From positions 2,356,001 through 2,420,000 of the forward strand of contig CP146203.1 in the NCBI GenBank assembly GCA_039995105.1: a stretch of DNA of 64,000 nucleotides, read 5' to 3'. Every line of letters starts with the position of its first letter. Within the stretch, counting starts at the first letter, position 1. Under the pieces are notes generated by a model. It made no database searches. It worked only from the letters and a program-made list of their open reading frames with translations, and was not told the origin of the DNA. A program made the position numbers and the translations under genes. Positions 48,685-57,134 of the stretch are shown here, one piece after another. Origin of the DNA: Jonesiaceae bacterium BS-20 (lineage in GTDB: Bacteria > Actinomycetota > Actinomycetes > Actinomycetales > Cellulomonadaceae).

Positions 48685-49791
48685 CTACGGTACCCGTAGT
48701 TCTGCAACCGGGTCCCGCGATGCTGCGTACGTGGCTGGTAAGAGAGCAAAGATGGCCGATGCCCCAATCGAGAGCACCAGCACCGCAACCACAAACGACG
48801 GTGTTGGTAATGGCGCACCTTCGACCTTGAGAATGGCCAGCCCAGTGGCGGTCCCAATGAGCGCACCTGCTCCGACCAACACCAGGACCTGTGTGGTTAC
48901 AAAGGTAACAAGCCAGGTTCGTGTTGCACCTAGGGACCTGCGCCTGCCAAATTCTCTGCGGCGTAGAAGCACCACACCAAGGGCTATCGCACCAATGGTT
49001 GCTCCGGTTCCCAGCAATAACGCTACGAGCAGTCCGTGTCCGTAGGAGGAGACTTGGCTACTGATGCTGGCGCGTAGCTCGGCCTGGCTCTTACCGGTTT
49101 CGAGGCCAATCTTGGATTTATCCGGCACGTCAATAAGCTCTATGAGGTGGGCGCTCAATGCGCTTAGTTGCTCCGGTTCACGGGCAAGCAAGAACACCGT
49201 GGTCACAGGTTGGGTTGCTAACGCCGTGCTGGGAATCGGCTGCAAAATAGCCGGTTCCAGTATTTTTAGGTGCTCGGGTAGATGCAGTTGCTCCGAGACT
49301 CCGTAGATATTGCCATCCGCAGCAGCCAGGTTACCGATTCCCGGTGACACACCAAGGAGTTCCATAGCCTGACCGGTGGCCAACAAGCCAGACGAGATCT
49401 GATCGGCTCTTACGCACGTGATGTTTTCAGGACAGAGCTCAGCGGGAAAGTTTCTCACGGCAACCGCCATGGAACTTGGACCGAGCGCATGGTTACGTGC
49501 GTCCCAGGCAGGGCCAAAAATCATGACTGATTCAAGTTCCTGGATCTGTTGCAAAGGCTGCAATATGTCCATGGTGAGCCCCGAGTCCGGTTCCGCCCGT
49601 ACTACGATCATGCGACTCGATGCCTCATCAAACGAGCGTAACAAACTCACTTCAACCCCCGCCGTGCGCCCGGTGGTGAGCTGAATCAGGGCACAAGAGA
49701 TGATCGCAATCAATACCAGTAAGGCAGAAGTCACCGGTTGCGAGCGAGCTCCAGCAATGGATTCCTTCCCCATAACCTTCAACTTGTTCAT
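48685..49791 (-). CDS. FtsX/MacB-like ABC permease, module 1
   Basis: The ATG at 49791 gives 368 residues; the frame continues to a TTG at 49833. It has one N-terminal helix (ALLVLIAIISCALIQLTT), a large extracytoplasmic domain of about 200 residues with two cysteines (FPAELCPENITCV), and three C-terminal helices. A cytosolic coupling region (RRREFGRRRSLGATRTWLV) lies between helices 2 and 3, the standard MacB/FtsX plan. Such permeases couple ATP hydrolysis to extracytoplasmic work rather than bulk transport. It follows the ATPase gene. Confidence 0.85.
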   Translation of the reverse strand: MNKLKVMGKESIAGARSQPVTSALLVLIAIISCALIQLTTGRTAGVEVSLLRSFDEASSRMIVVRAEPDSGLTMDILQPLQQIQELESVMIFGPAWDARNHALGPSSMAVAVRNFPAELCPENITCVRADQISSGLLATGQAMELLGVSPGIGNLAAADGNIYGVSEQLHLPEHLKILEPAILQPIPSTALATQPVTTVFLLAREPEQLSALSAHLIELIDVPDKSKIGLETGKSQAELRASISSQVSSYGHGLLVALLLGTGATIGAIALGVVLLRRREFGRRRSLGATRTWLVTFVTTQVLVLVGAGALIGTATGLAILKVEGAPLPTPSFVVAVLVLSIGASAIFALLPATYAASRDPVAELRVP

Positions 49792-49864
49792 GAGACCACC
49801 GCGCAGTGCCACGTTGTTAACCTCAAGTGCCAAACTATCCAGCTCAAGTGCCGCGTTGCACTAC

Positions 49865-50497
49865 TCATAGGTGAACCTGACGGTCACATTGGGCAACGAC
49901 CTCGGCAGAGTGAGTCGAGATAATGACAACCCGACCTTTCGCAGCGTGGGCTTTGAGCCCAGCAATCACTGCCTGGGCAGATTCAGCATCGAGGTTGCCG
50001 GTAGGTTCATCGGCTAACACCACGAGGGGATCTCCAACCAGCGCCCGGCACAGTGCAATGCGCTGCGCCTGGCCACCCGAGATCTGACCGGGCCGGCGGT
50101 TGGCCGGTAGGTCTACCCCAAACTGTTCCATGAGGGTTTGAGCTTCTTGGCGCCGTGATGCGGGGTCTTCGCCACGGTAGTGGCAGGATTCCAAGATATT
50201 GCTGGCTAGGGTCCTACTTTGATCTAGTTCAGCATTTTGAAATACAAACCCAAACCTATGGGCTCGTAACCACGATCGGGTGCGATCGTTATGCCCGGAT
50301 AACTCTTGACCATCGAGGAGGACTGCTCCAGAGGTTGGGGTCAGCAACAAACCCAGCAAGTACAGCGCGGTAGACTTCCCCTTACCGCTTGGACCGGTTA
50401 AGGCCGTCGTAGTACCCGGCAGAAATTCCTGGGTCCATTGCGTTAGGACCGGCCGTCCACCGGGGTATTGGAACGTAATATCGTGCGCCGCGAGCAT
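49865..50497 (-). CDS. ABC transporter ATPase (LolD/MacB type), module 1
   Basis: The ATG at 50497, five bases after the adaptor stop, with GAGAAG upstream, gives 210 residues. Walker A is ALTGPSGKGKST, the Q-loop lies in GFVFQNAELDQ, the signature is ISGGQAQRIALCRAL, Walker B is VVLADEPTGNLD, and the H-loop is ISTHS. It energises the permease encoded downstream. The longer upstream open frame overlaps the adaptor and is not real. Confidence 0.93.
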   Translation of the reverse strand: MLAAHDITFQYPGGRPVLTQWTQEFLPGTTTALTGPSGKGKSTALYLLGLLLTPTSGAVLLDGQELSGHNDRTRSWLRAHRFGFVFQNAELDQSRTLASNILESCHYRGEDPASRRQEAQTLMEQFGVDLPANRRPGQISGGQAQRIALCRALVGDPLVVLADEPTGNLDAESAQAVIAGLKAHAAKGRVVIISTHSAEVVAQCDRQVHL

Positions 50498-50501
50498 GAG
50501 A

Positions 50502-51683
50502 TTACTTCTCTTGACTAGCTGCTGGAACCAAGACCTTGGCGTTGGATTCAAGTCCCTCAACCACTGCCTCGCCACCAACCGCAATCAGCATGGTCACGGT
50601 CTGCACTTCACCGGATTCCAAGGTGACCGTCAGTGTGTCATTCGCAGCAGAGGTCAGCGCCGCTAGAGGGATAATCGTGCCAGAAACCGGGGCAGTCAAC
50701 ACAATGCTTGACCGCAGATAACTCTCTTGCGTAATTGGCACCTGCCCGCAGTCAGCCCCGCAAATCGAATCCCCACTCTTGGCCACTAACTGAGCGGTAA
50801 GGCCCTGCTGGTCATTGGGCTCGAATTCGGAAAGTACGGCTGGCCAGCTGCCACCCTCTGGCGTTCCAATGCCAACTTCTTGACCGGGCTGGATCCGAGA
50901 TGCCTGTGAATTTGTCAGGTCCATGGAGAAGTTCGGTTCGCTAGAAAGCGTTGCAACTAGTGCTTCTTCACCATGAACTACGTGGCCCACTCGTACCAGT
51001 TCGCCGTCCAGCGTCACCCTTGTTGGCAGCGCGGGTACAAACATGATTTGAGCAAGGTCCACCGCCCCGGTTTGGGCCAACCCAAGTGACTTTTGCCAAC
51101 CCTTAACCGCCTTTTCAACATCGGCGTTGAACGTCTTTGTCTTAGAATCCGGTAAAAAACCGCGCGCGTGTAGCATGGCGACTAATTGTTCAACATCCTT
51201 ACCGCTAGCACCTTCTTCGAGGTCGCGGTAGGAGGGCATACTCCCCTGAGCAATAATCACCGGCTTGTTATTCACCGTGTACAGCGCAGTCCCCTGCGTT
51301 ACCTCTTGCCCCGGCTCTACCTCGATCGAGGTAATGGTGCCACTGGCACGGTTAAGTCCAGCACTGACCGTCTGCCACTTCGCCGTTGCGTTCACAGAAA
51401 TCTGATCGCTGAGTTCCCCGGTACGGGCAGCCACGGTGACGTGGGTGGCCTCATCAGGTGCCTCTTGCTGCGTTGGGAAGGCATTTGCTACCGCCCACCC
51501 AATAAGCCCTCCACACACTAAGACACCGAGAAGCAGCCCTAGCCGAGATTTCAAGTTCCCTAGAAACCCTTGCTTAGTTGCATGCGCCCTTGACCTGTTA
51601 CTCAGAGGTTCTAGCATCGTCATAATTTCCATTTCTAACGCCAGTGGCTCATTTGAAGTCTTCACAGAAGGCGGCTGGTTCAC
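50502..51683 (-). CDS. Membrane-anchored adaptor with peptidoglycan-binding domain, module 1
   Basis: The 393-residue protein has a cytosolic N-terminus and one anchor helix (LGLLLGVLVCGGLIGWAVAN) followed by the motif PTQQEA. Outside there is a short barrel-sandwich part (GTITSIEVEPGQEVTQGTAL). A peptidoglycan-binding_1 domain follows at about 155-215 (LEEGASGKDVEQLVAMLHAR), then a HlyD-like beta region (LTAPVSGTIIPLAALTSA). It likely links the FtsX-like transporter to the cell wall as a membrane fusion protein. The GTG start lacks a strong Shine-Dalgarno. Confidence 0.85.
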   Translation of the reverse strand: MNQPPSVKTSNEPLALEMEIMTMLEPLSNRSRAHATKQGFLGNLKSRLGLLLGVLVCGGLIGWAVANAFPTQQEAPDEATHVTVAARTGELSDQISVNATAKWQTVSAGLNRASGTITSIEVEPGQEVTQGTALYTVNNKPVIIAQGSMPSYRDLEEGASGKDVEQLVAMLHARGFLPDSKTKTFNADVEKAVKGWQKSLGLAQTGAVDLAQIMFVPALPTRVTLDGELVRVGHVVHGEEALVATLSSEPNFSMDLTNSQASRIQPGQEVGIGTPEGGSWPAVLSEFEPNDQQGLTAQLVAKSGDSICGADCGQVPITQESYLRSSIVLTAPVSGTIIPLAALTSAANDTLTVTLESGEVQTVTMLIAVGGEAVVEGLESNAKVLVPAASQEK

Positions 51684-51849
51684 TTGAATGCTTTGAAATG
51701 TAGGTTGAGGTCACGTCCCTGTAGACCAACACCTATTCGATTCACATTAGTTACCGTGATCAGGTTCTACGACCAGACTCGCCGTCTAGCAAAACGAGAC
51801 GAGTCAACGGGATCAATCGCTGTGCCCAAAGCGTAGACAAACAAAAAAT

Positions 51850-51886
51850 GTGGCAGCCCAAGATCTTTACAGTCCTGGGCAGCCAC
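51850..51886 (-). terminator. Terminator after the anchored protein gene
   Basis: GTGGCAGCCCA (51850-51860) pairs with TGGGCAGCCAC (51876-51886) with one mismatch. The A-run at 51843-51848 is a T-run on the minus strand. It would end the transcript of the 51906 gene before the adaptor gene. The 51684-51849 stretch to its left holds no gene. Confidence 0.75.
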
Positions 51887-51905
51887 ACTCAACGAAGTAA
51901 CTTCC

Positions 51906-52550
51906 TTACCCCTCGGATCTTAGGATTTCCAGAAACTCATCTCGATCCACAGCTTGTTTGTCGGAGCCGTCATGGAATGGAGACACGAGAGTGTCGCCTT
52001 TGGTAATCAGTATGGAGTTAGGGGTGAGTGCCGCTATCGGTTCATCCCCTGCTTGCTCAATTGCTCCGCTGAATACAAATACTTCTTCCCCTACTAGAAC
52101 CTCTGCTAGCGGTATTGAATCTGGATAGGTGAAGGTTAATCCTTCGGCGGTTCCTCCGAGGAACCGAAGGCGAACAGTCTGTTCAGAACTCGTAGATCCG
52201 CGAAAGGACTCGGAAACTAGCACGTCAACTGGCGTGTATACCGCCTCAACAATTGTGCCTTCCGGAGTGCGCTCAGTAACACGAATCGGTTGGCCAATCG
52301 AGGTTACTTTCCCTGCGAAAATCTCGGTGTTAAAAAGTGCTGTCACCTGTTCTTCAGGGGACAACTCTACAAAGTAGCCAAGTCCAGAACTGGCTTGTGC
52401 CTCCTGCTGCACCGGATAAGCACTTGATACCGCCCCTCCAATGACCCCACCGACAATAAGGAGGCCAACTCCCCCACGAAGGATCGACCAAGACAGGGGT
52501 GACCGGGTACCCGTATGAATAAGCTCTTGATTGCGCAAGTTTGTAGTCAA
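51906..52550 (-). CDS. Membrane-anchored extracytoplasmic protein of unknown function
   Basis: The 214-residue protein has an N-terminal anchor (LLIVGGVIGGAVSSAYPVQQ) that closely mirrors the anchor of the downstream adaptor (GGLIGWAVANAFPTQQEA). An outside beta-rich domain follows with VTALFNTEIFAGKVTSIGQP and VLVSESFRGSTSSEQTVRLR. I do not recognise a family. The shared anchor motif suggests that it sits beside the adaptor, perhaps as an accessory or sensor. It has its own terminator. Confidence 0.65.
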   Translation of the reverse strand: MTTNLRNQELIHTGTRSPLSWSILRGGVGLLIVGGVIGGAVSSAYPVQQEAQASSGLGYFVELSPEEQVTALFNTEIFAGKVTSIGQPIRVTERTPEGTIVEAVYTPVDVLVSESFRGSTSSEQTVRLRFLGGTAEGLTFTYPDSIPLAEVLVGEEVFVFSGAIEQAGDEPIAALTPNSILITKGDTLVSPFHDGSDKQAVDRDEFLEILRSEG

Positions 52551-52719
52551 GACTTTTGGTTTCCTTAAACTTTAAGTTACTTCAGCCTGCTGGACTCAAC
52601 ACGTACAAACAGTATTCCACTTTATCCACTGATTCGAGACTTACCCCACTAAGACGAGTTCATTTGTATTTCTCGCGCGTTACCCTTAATCGACCTGCAG
52701 ACCACGGAGGTAGGGAGTG

Positions 52720-53271
52720 CTAACGCCAAAAGAAGGCGAATGGATCTGGACACGTCTCAAAAATCTCCATTGCTTTCCCCTCAGAAAGCCGGTGTCCTAC
52801 TACGAGATCCTGAATCACATTCCAAAATACTTCACCGGACTGATACTCATCTAAGAAAGTCTCATTAGAAGTCGGTTCAGGAAGGTCATACCCTAAATCG
52901 ATGTAGCAATTCCTTGCTTCAATCTGCAAACCATACAGGTGTTCAAGCGACTCGACCGAGAACATTTCAGGGGGCTGTGGGGTCAACTCTTTTGAACATT
53001 CGTCTATGACTTCGTCCACCACACCCCATTGAGACTCCGGGATGGTTGCAGAACCGTACCCCAAACTCCCATCTGTGAGTGCGTCCACAACAAAGCCGGA
53101 CCTTTCCTCTACACAGCCCGCAACTGTCTGAGCTTCTTGTTCCAAAATCGCAAAATCAAAATCTTGATACTGCGGCCCTGAATACGCTTCGGGGCCGCTG
53201 GCGCAACCACCAACAGCTAGGACAAGGAGCAGGAAAGCCCAATACCTTGCTCTGCTATTGCGTTTCTTCAA
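52720..53271 (-). CDS. Lipoprotein, family A member 4
   Basis: This 183-residue lipoprotein has lipobox AVGGC (Cys23). Motifs are CVEERSGFVVD, TDGSLGYGS, VIDECSKEL, LYGLQIEARNC, GYDLPEPTSNETFLDEYQSG, and the ending TCPDPFAFFWR. It heads the minus-strand arm of the locus. The last residues (FFWR) recall member 3 (YYWRQ), so these two are probably the closest pair. Its function is unknown. Confidence 0.74.
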   Translation of the reverse strand: MKKRNSRARYWAFLLLVLAVGGCASGPEAYSGPQYQDFDFAILEQEAQTVAGCVEERSGFVVDALTDGSLGYGSATIPESQWGVVDEVIDECSKELTPQPPEMFSVESLEHLYGLQIEARNCYIDLGYDLPEPTSNETFLDEYQSGEVFWNVIQDLVVGHRLSEGKAMEIFETCPDPFAFFWR

Positions 53272-53494
53272 TGTACGATCCCTTAACTACAGCTGGTTTG
53301 TGGAGTACGTGAATAACGGGGGCAGATGAATCCCAGATACGACCCGGCACTATGAATTCCACCTTGAATTCACCCGTGAACATTGCAAGGAAACTCTAAC
53401 ATCGAACCGCAAGAGTTATCAGTTAAAGAAGTCGATTGACCCGTTACAAACCTTTTGGACGGTTTCATCAATATTCGCGCAACGCAGTTCTCCA

Positions 53495-53578
53495 TATCTG
53501 CTAACGCCCTCGATTGACAACGAAGTTAACCAACACCATCGGGCTATCTGCACGTCCTTTGCGGTGCTCTCCAAGAAT
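53495..53578. repeat. 84-bp direct repeat, copy A
   Basis: It matches copy B (54091-54174) at about 71 of 84 bases. On the minus strand both encode the same C-terminal peptide pattern (LGEHRKGRADSPMVLVNFVV here), ending in TAG. It overlaps the 3' end of the membrane protein gene but in a different frame. Confidence 0.75.
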
Positions 53579-54050
53579 CACCTAATGCAACTGAATTTGC
53601 TGGAGTCTGGGGCATGGGCGCGTAAAAAACCTTCCCAAGCAAAATTGCAGTTGCAATGGGCACCGCCCACGCATTGCCATACACAGCAAATGTGTAGAAG
53701 ATCAATGGAAATACTGACTCCCCCTGTATGAGAGCAAGCGCAGTCACTGGCAGGAAGTAAGCAGCCCAAGACAAAAGTAAACGCAGCACGGTCAGGCCGT
53801 GTGAGCGGACTCGAGCCCCGGCCACAGCGATTGCGAGCAACGGCGCCGCCAGGACTGGTCCAAGTGCCCAAGAAATTTGTAGGTAGGTTTCCGTTAGCAG
53901 TTCACTGAAACTCAAGGTCATTGGGAGAAACAAGCCCAACAGAAACAGAAACCCTGCCCAAAGAAACTGAGCCGCGAATATGATTCCCCAAGTTTTTGGA
54001 AGCATCCGCCAAAATGTGCTGGTCTTGTTTTCCATGTTTTCCACTTTCAC
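53544..54050 (-). CDS. Small polytopic membrane protein, C-terminus possibly frameshifted
   Basis: The 168-residue protein has about four hydrophobic helices (TWGIIFAAQFLWAGFLFLLG and others); I do not recognise the family. The last 15 residues (GDSWRAPQRTCR) use one frame. The neighbouring frame instead encodes LGEHRKGRADSPMVLVNFVV, which is conserved in the second copy of the repeat upstream. This suggests that an indel altered the native C-terminus. An alternative start is MENKTSTFW at 54035. It lies between the two oppositely oriented halves of the accessory locus. Confidence 0.6.
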   Translation of the reverse strand: MKVENMENKTSTFWRMLPKTWGIIFAAQFLWAGFLFLLGLFLPMTLSFSELLTETYLQISWALGPVLAAPLLAIAVAGARVRSHGLTVLRLLLSWAAYFLPVTALALIQGESVFPLIFYTFAVYGNAWAVPIATAILLGKVFYAPMPQTPANSVALGDSWRAPQRTCR

Positions 54051-54090
54051 CGTCGAAAACCGTTGTGTACTCTCTCTATTTAGTCAGCAG

Positions 54091-54174
54091 TATCTGCTAA
54101 CGTCCTTGATTAACAACGTAGTTAACCAACGCGATCAGTCTATCAGCACGTTCCTTGTGGTGTTCTCCAAGAAT
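54091..54174. repeat. 84-bp direct repeat, copy B
   Basis: On the minus strand it encodes LGEHHKERADRLIALVNYVV, then NQGR and a stop. It is a coding tail with no body, immediately before the first plus-strand lipoprotein gene. Differences from copy A include many that fall at third codon positions in this frame, which supports a formerly coding origin. Confidence 0.7.
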
Positions 54175-54191
54175 TGATTGGGGCAAGAACC

Positions 54192-54803
54192 TTGCACTTA
54201 CTAAAATACGGCGTGGTATTTGTTGCGGCGGCATTGAGCCTTACCGCTTGTTCAAGTGAGACTACTCAGGAAGCACCCTATGCTGCTGAGTATGCAACTG
54301 CGATGGCTGAGGCAAAAAGCACTTACGTAAAGACCATGTTGGAAGACGGCGAAATTACTGCAGCCGAGATGCAGGATGCCCAAGGACAACTCATTTCCTG
54401 CCTCACCCAAGCAGGCGTCGAAGCCTCCTATGAGGACTCCGGATACGGTTTTGGAATCCTCTCCTTTTTAGGAGAACCAGACCAAGACTGGTGGCCGATC
54501 GAGGAGGTATGCCGAGACCAGTGGATGGGTAACGCAGATTTCCTGTACCAAGATCAAGTCATCAACCCCCAAAATGGTGATCTGGACTCCCTGACTGCGG
54601 AATGTTTTGTCCGAAAGGGCTTGGTTGCCCCAGGGTTTACCGGCAAGGATTATCAAGAACTACACGCGCCCTATGTTGAAGAGGTTACGTTGGAAGCTGG
54701 CGAAACCTACGAAGCACCACAGCCACCGGAGATATTACTTCCCGGAGGTGTTTCCCTTGACGACCCTGCCGCTGCCCAGTGCATGATGACTCCCACTAGA
54801 TAG
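54192..54803 (+). CDS. Lipoprotein, family B member 1
   Basis: Starting at the TTG at 54192 (GGGG upstream; the frame opens at 54174), it encodes a signal peptide with lipobox SLTAC (Cys20). The mature part has APYAAEYATAM, YVKTMLEDGEITAAEMQDAQ, then GQLISCLTQAGVE, WMGNADFLYQ, VINPQNGDLDSL, FTGKDYQEL and LPGGVSLDDPAAAQCM. It pairs with the next gene as a tandem paralogue. No known domain is recognised. It starts the plus-strand module. Confidence 0.72.
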   Translation: MHLLKYGVVFVAAALSLTACSSETTQEAPYAAEYATAMAEAKSTYVKTMLEDGEITAAEMQDAQGQLISCLTQAGVEASYEDSGYGFGILSFLGEPDQDWWPIEEVCRDQWMGNADFLYQDQVINPQNGDLDSLTAECFVRKGLVAPGFTGKDYQELHAPYVEEVTLEAGETYEAPQPPEILLPGGVSLDDPAAAQCMMTPTR

Positions 54804-54850
54804 CATATGGCGAAAGGCTTCCCTAGCCCCGGTATCTCACTTTTATCTGA

Positions 54851-55477
54851 ATGGAGCGAAAAATCTTGCGCACGGTAATTCGCTCTGCCGTATTCACGGT
54901 CATGCTGTTGGTTCTAGCCTCTTGCTCCGTAGATCAGTTGGAAGAAGCACCTTATGCTGCTGAATATGCTGCCGCTCTGGCCGGGACAAATAGTGACTAT
55001 GTCAAAGCTATGCTCGAAGACGGCGAAGTTACCGTAGCCGAAATCAAGGATGCCCAGGGCCAGTTCATTTCTTGTTTAGCAGATGCAGGCATTGAAGGCT
55101 TTTTCGCAGATACCGGATTTGGCTATGACAATCTTACGATTGCAGGCGAACTCACCATAGAACAAGAAGATAGCGAAACTGAATGTTATATCCAATGGCT
55201 TGGAGATGCGGAAGGACTATTCCATTCACAAGTCATCAACCCCAATAACGAAGATTTTGACTCTCTCGTTGCACAGTGCCTTGTGCGTAAAAACTTGGTA
55301 CCAGTTGGCTTTACTGGCAAAGACTTCAAAGAACTACTAGAGGCCAGTACCACTGCAGAGATACTGGGGGCTGGTGAAAAAGTAGTATTCTCAGAAACAT
55401 CTGAGATCATTCTTCCAGGAGGAATCTCCCTTGAAGATCCTGACGCGTCTTTATGCACCATGAACCCCACAATGTGA
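54851..55477 (+). CDS. Lipoprotein, family B member 2
   Basis: The 208-residue lipoprotein has lipobox VLASC (Cys25). It shares with member 1 APYAAEYAAAL, YVKAMLEDGEVTVAEIKDAQ, GQFISCLADAGIE, WLGDAEGLFH, QVINPNNEDFDSLVAQC, FTGKDFKEL and LPGGISLEDPDASLC. A TTG six codons downstream is an alternative start. Its stop overlaps the start region of the adaptor gene, so it is co-translated with module 2. Confidence 0.74.
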   Translation: MERKILRTVIRSAVFTVMLLVLASCSVDQLEEAPYAAEYAAALAGTNSDYVKAMLEDGEVTVAEIKDAQGQFISCLADAGIEGFFADTGFGYDNLTIAGELTIEQEDSETECYIQWLGDAEGLFHSQVINPNNEDFDSLVAQCLVRKNLVPVGFTGKDFKELLEASTTAEILGAGEKVVFSETSEIILPGGISLEDPDASLCTMNPTM

Positions 55478-56523
55478 GGCAAGAATTGAAAAATAAGCCA
55501 TCCCGTGGCGGCGTTGCCCGGTTAGGCGTTTTATTTGGTTTGCTTGGAGTTGGCATTGGGTTTGGTGCTGCACTCTTTGTACTACCTACACCGTCACCCG
55601 ATTGGGTATTAGACCCTAGTGTTGCCGAAGTAGTAGATGTAGCGCCCCAAGCTTATATTGATACTCGCAGTGTTCCGGTCACGGTCACAACCTCGCCATC
55701 GTGGGAAGCAAAGTCGAGTGCCCCCGGTGTTATTCGAGCGAGTAGCTGCAAGGCCGGGGAGCTACTACAGTCCGGTCAGGCCCCGTTTGAAATAGCCAAC
55801 AACAAGATTGTGCTGTTGCACTTGGCCCAGCCACCATGGCGGGATTTGGAAAAGGGTGCCAAGGGTAGTGACGTTACAGACCTGCAAAAGGAACTGAAGC
55901 GGCTGGGGCACTTGGAAGCCGAGCCAAACGGCATATACGGCGATGCCACAGCTCAAGCTGTGGCCCGCATGTGGAAGGCTGTGGGCCAGTCCGCCAAACA
56001 AACAACGCTCCCCCTAAGCCAAGTCATTTGGATCCCCGAGCCAGAACTTACTGTTACTGATTGCGCAGCAGAGGTTGGGTCCCAGGCAGAGCAATCAGCC
56101 ACGTTGTTTACCTCCGGTGGTGGGATCACCCAATTGGAGTACGTCCCTTCCCCGCAGTGGCTCGACGGGACCAGACAGGCAGTCTTGCCAGACACCACGG
56201 TTATTTTGGATGACAGCGGGACCATCACCGACCCAGAGTTTCTCAACGAGTTTGAGAACGGTGGCACGTACCAAATGTCCTTGACCGATCCCAACCGCGA
56301 GTTAAGCATCGAGACGCAGTTAGCGCAGCCGTTAACGGTCCTGGGTGTTCCGGCATCGGCATTGTATGAAGTCACCGGACCACAAGCCTGCGTCCTCACC
56401 CCCGCTGGTCCCGCCGCCGTTCAAATTGTGGCATCACAATTTGGGGTAACCATGGTGCAAAGCGAAACGGCGGTCACTCAAGTCATCGCTAACCCGGCCA
56501 AGGATGCCACCTCATGCAGGTAA
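55453..56523 (+). CDS. Membrane-anchored adaptor with peptidoglycan-binding domain, module 2
   Basis: This protein of up to 356 residues has a short cytosolic N-terminus, an anchor helix (RLGVLFGLLGVGIGFGAALF), and an outside domain with a peptidoglycan-binding_1 region (LEKGAKGSDVTDLQKELKRL, then NGIYGDATAQAVARMW). Three cysteines lie outside. GTG at 55474, overlapping the lipoprotein stop, is an alternative start to the ATG at 55453. It corresponds by domain order to the module 1 adaptor but has diverged strongly. It overlaps the ATPase gene by ten bases. Confidence 0.8.
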   Translation: MHHEPHNVRQELKNKPSRGGVARLGVLFGLLGVGIGFGAALFVLPTPSPDWVLDPSVAEVVDVAPQAYIDTRSVPVTVTTSPSWEAKSSAPGVIRASSCKAGELLQSGQAPFEIANNKIVLLHLAQPPWRDLEKGAKGSDVTDLQKELKRLGHLEAEPNGIYGDATAQAVARMWKAVGQSAKQTTLPLSQVIWIPEPELTVTDCAAEVGSQAEQSATLFTSGGGITQLEYVPSPQWLDGTRQAVLPDTTVILDDSGTITDPEFLNEFENGGTYQMSLTDPNRELSIETQLAQPLTVLGVPASALYEVTGPQACVLTPAGPAAVQIVASQFGVTMVQSETAVTQVIANPAKDATSCR

Positions 56524-57134
56524 GTGGACAGGGACTTGCCCACTCGTTTAAGGGGACCGGACTGCTATTTACCGACCTCAGCTTCACGTTCCTGCCCGGT
56601 GAGCTCGTTGCGCTGACGGGTCCATCAGGCTCAGGAAAGTCCACGCTCTTATCCCTGCTGGCCGGGTGGGAAAAACCCAAGGCGGGCAAACTGCAGTGGG
56701 ATCAGGTGGGCACCATAGGTTGGGTATTTCAAAACCCCTACGGTGTTGCGGGCCGGTCCGCAATCGACCACGTGGCACTGCCCTACTTGGCCCAAGGCTT
56801 AAGCCGTAGGGACGCTGTGGACCGGGCTTTGGAGATCCTTGCTCGCTTTGACCTGGAACCCGTGGCGCACCAACGCTTCTCCGCCCTATCGGGTGGTGAA
56901 GCGCAACGCCTCATGCTTGCCAGGGCGGTAGCAAAAGCACCCTCACTCCTGCTGGTTGATGAGCCCACCGCACAACTGGACCCAGGCGCTGCCAAGGCGG
57001 TCAACGCGGTCTTGGGCGAGTTAGCCATGGACAACGCAATCGTTGTGGTGGCAACCCACGACGTTGACACCCGCGATTCCTGTCACCGTGCGGTAGACCT
57101 GCGTGACTTCCAAGCGGAGCTGGTGCTCCCGTGA
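56514..57134 (+). CDS. ABC transporter ATPase, module 2
   Basis: The 206-residue LolD/MacB-type ATPase has Walker A ALTGPSGSGKSTLLSLLAG, Q-loop VFQNPYG, signature LSGGEAQRLMLARAV, Walker B LLLVDEPTAQLD and H-loop ATHDVD. The ORF appears intact. Its stop overlaps the permease start by four bases. Confidence 0.93.
   Translation: MQVSGQGLAHSFKGTGLLFTDLSFTFLPGELVALTGPSGSGKSTLLSLLAGWEKPKAGKLQWDQVGTIGWVFQNPYGVAGRSAIDHVALPYLAQGLSRRDAVDRALEILARFDLEPVAHQRFSALSGGEAQRLMLARAVAKAPSLLLVDEPTAQLDPGAAKAVNAVLGELAMDNAIVVVATHDVDTRDSCHRAVDLRDFQAELVLP

Noticed and set aside
53272-53494. Possible gene upstream of lipoprotein A4
   Set aside because: No frame longer than a few dozen codons; AT-rich, probably promoter sequence.
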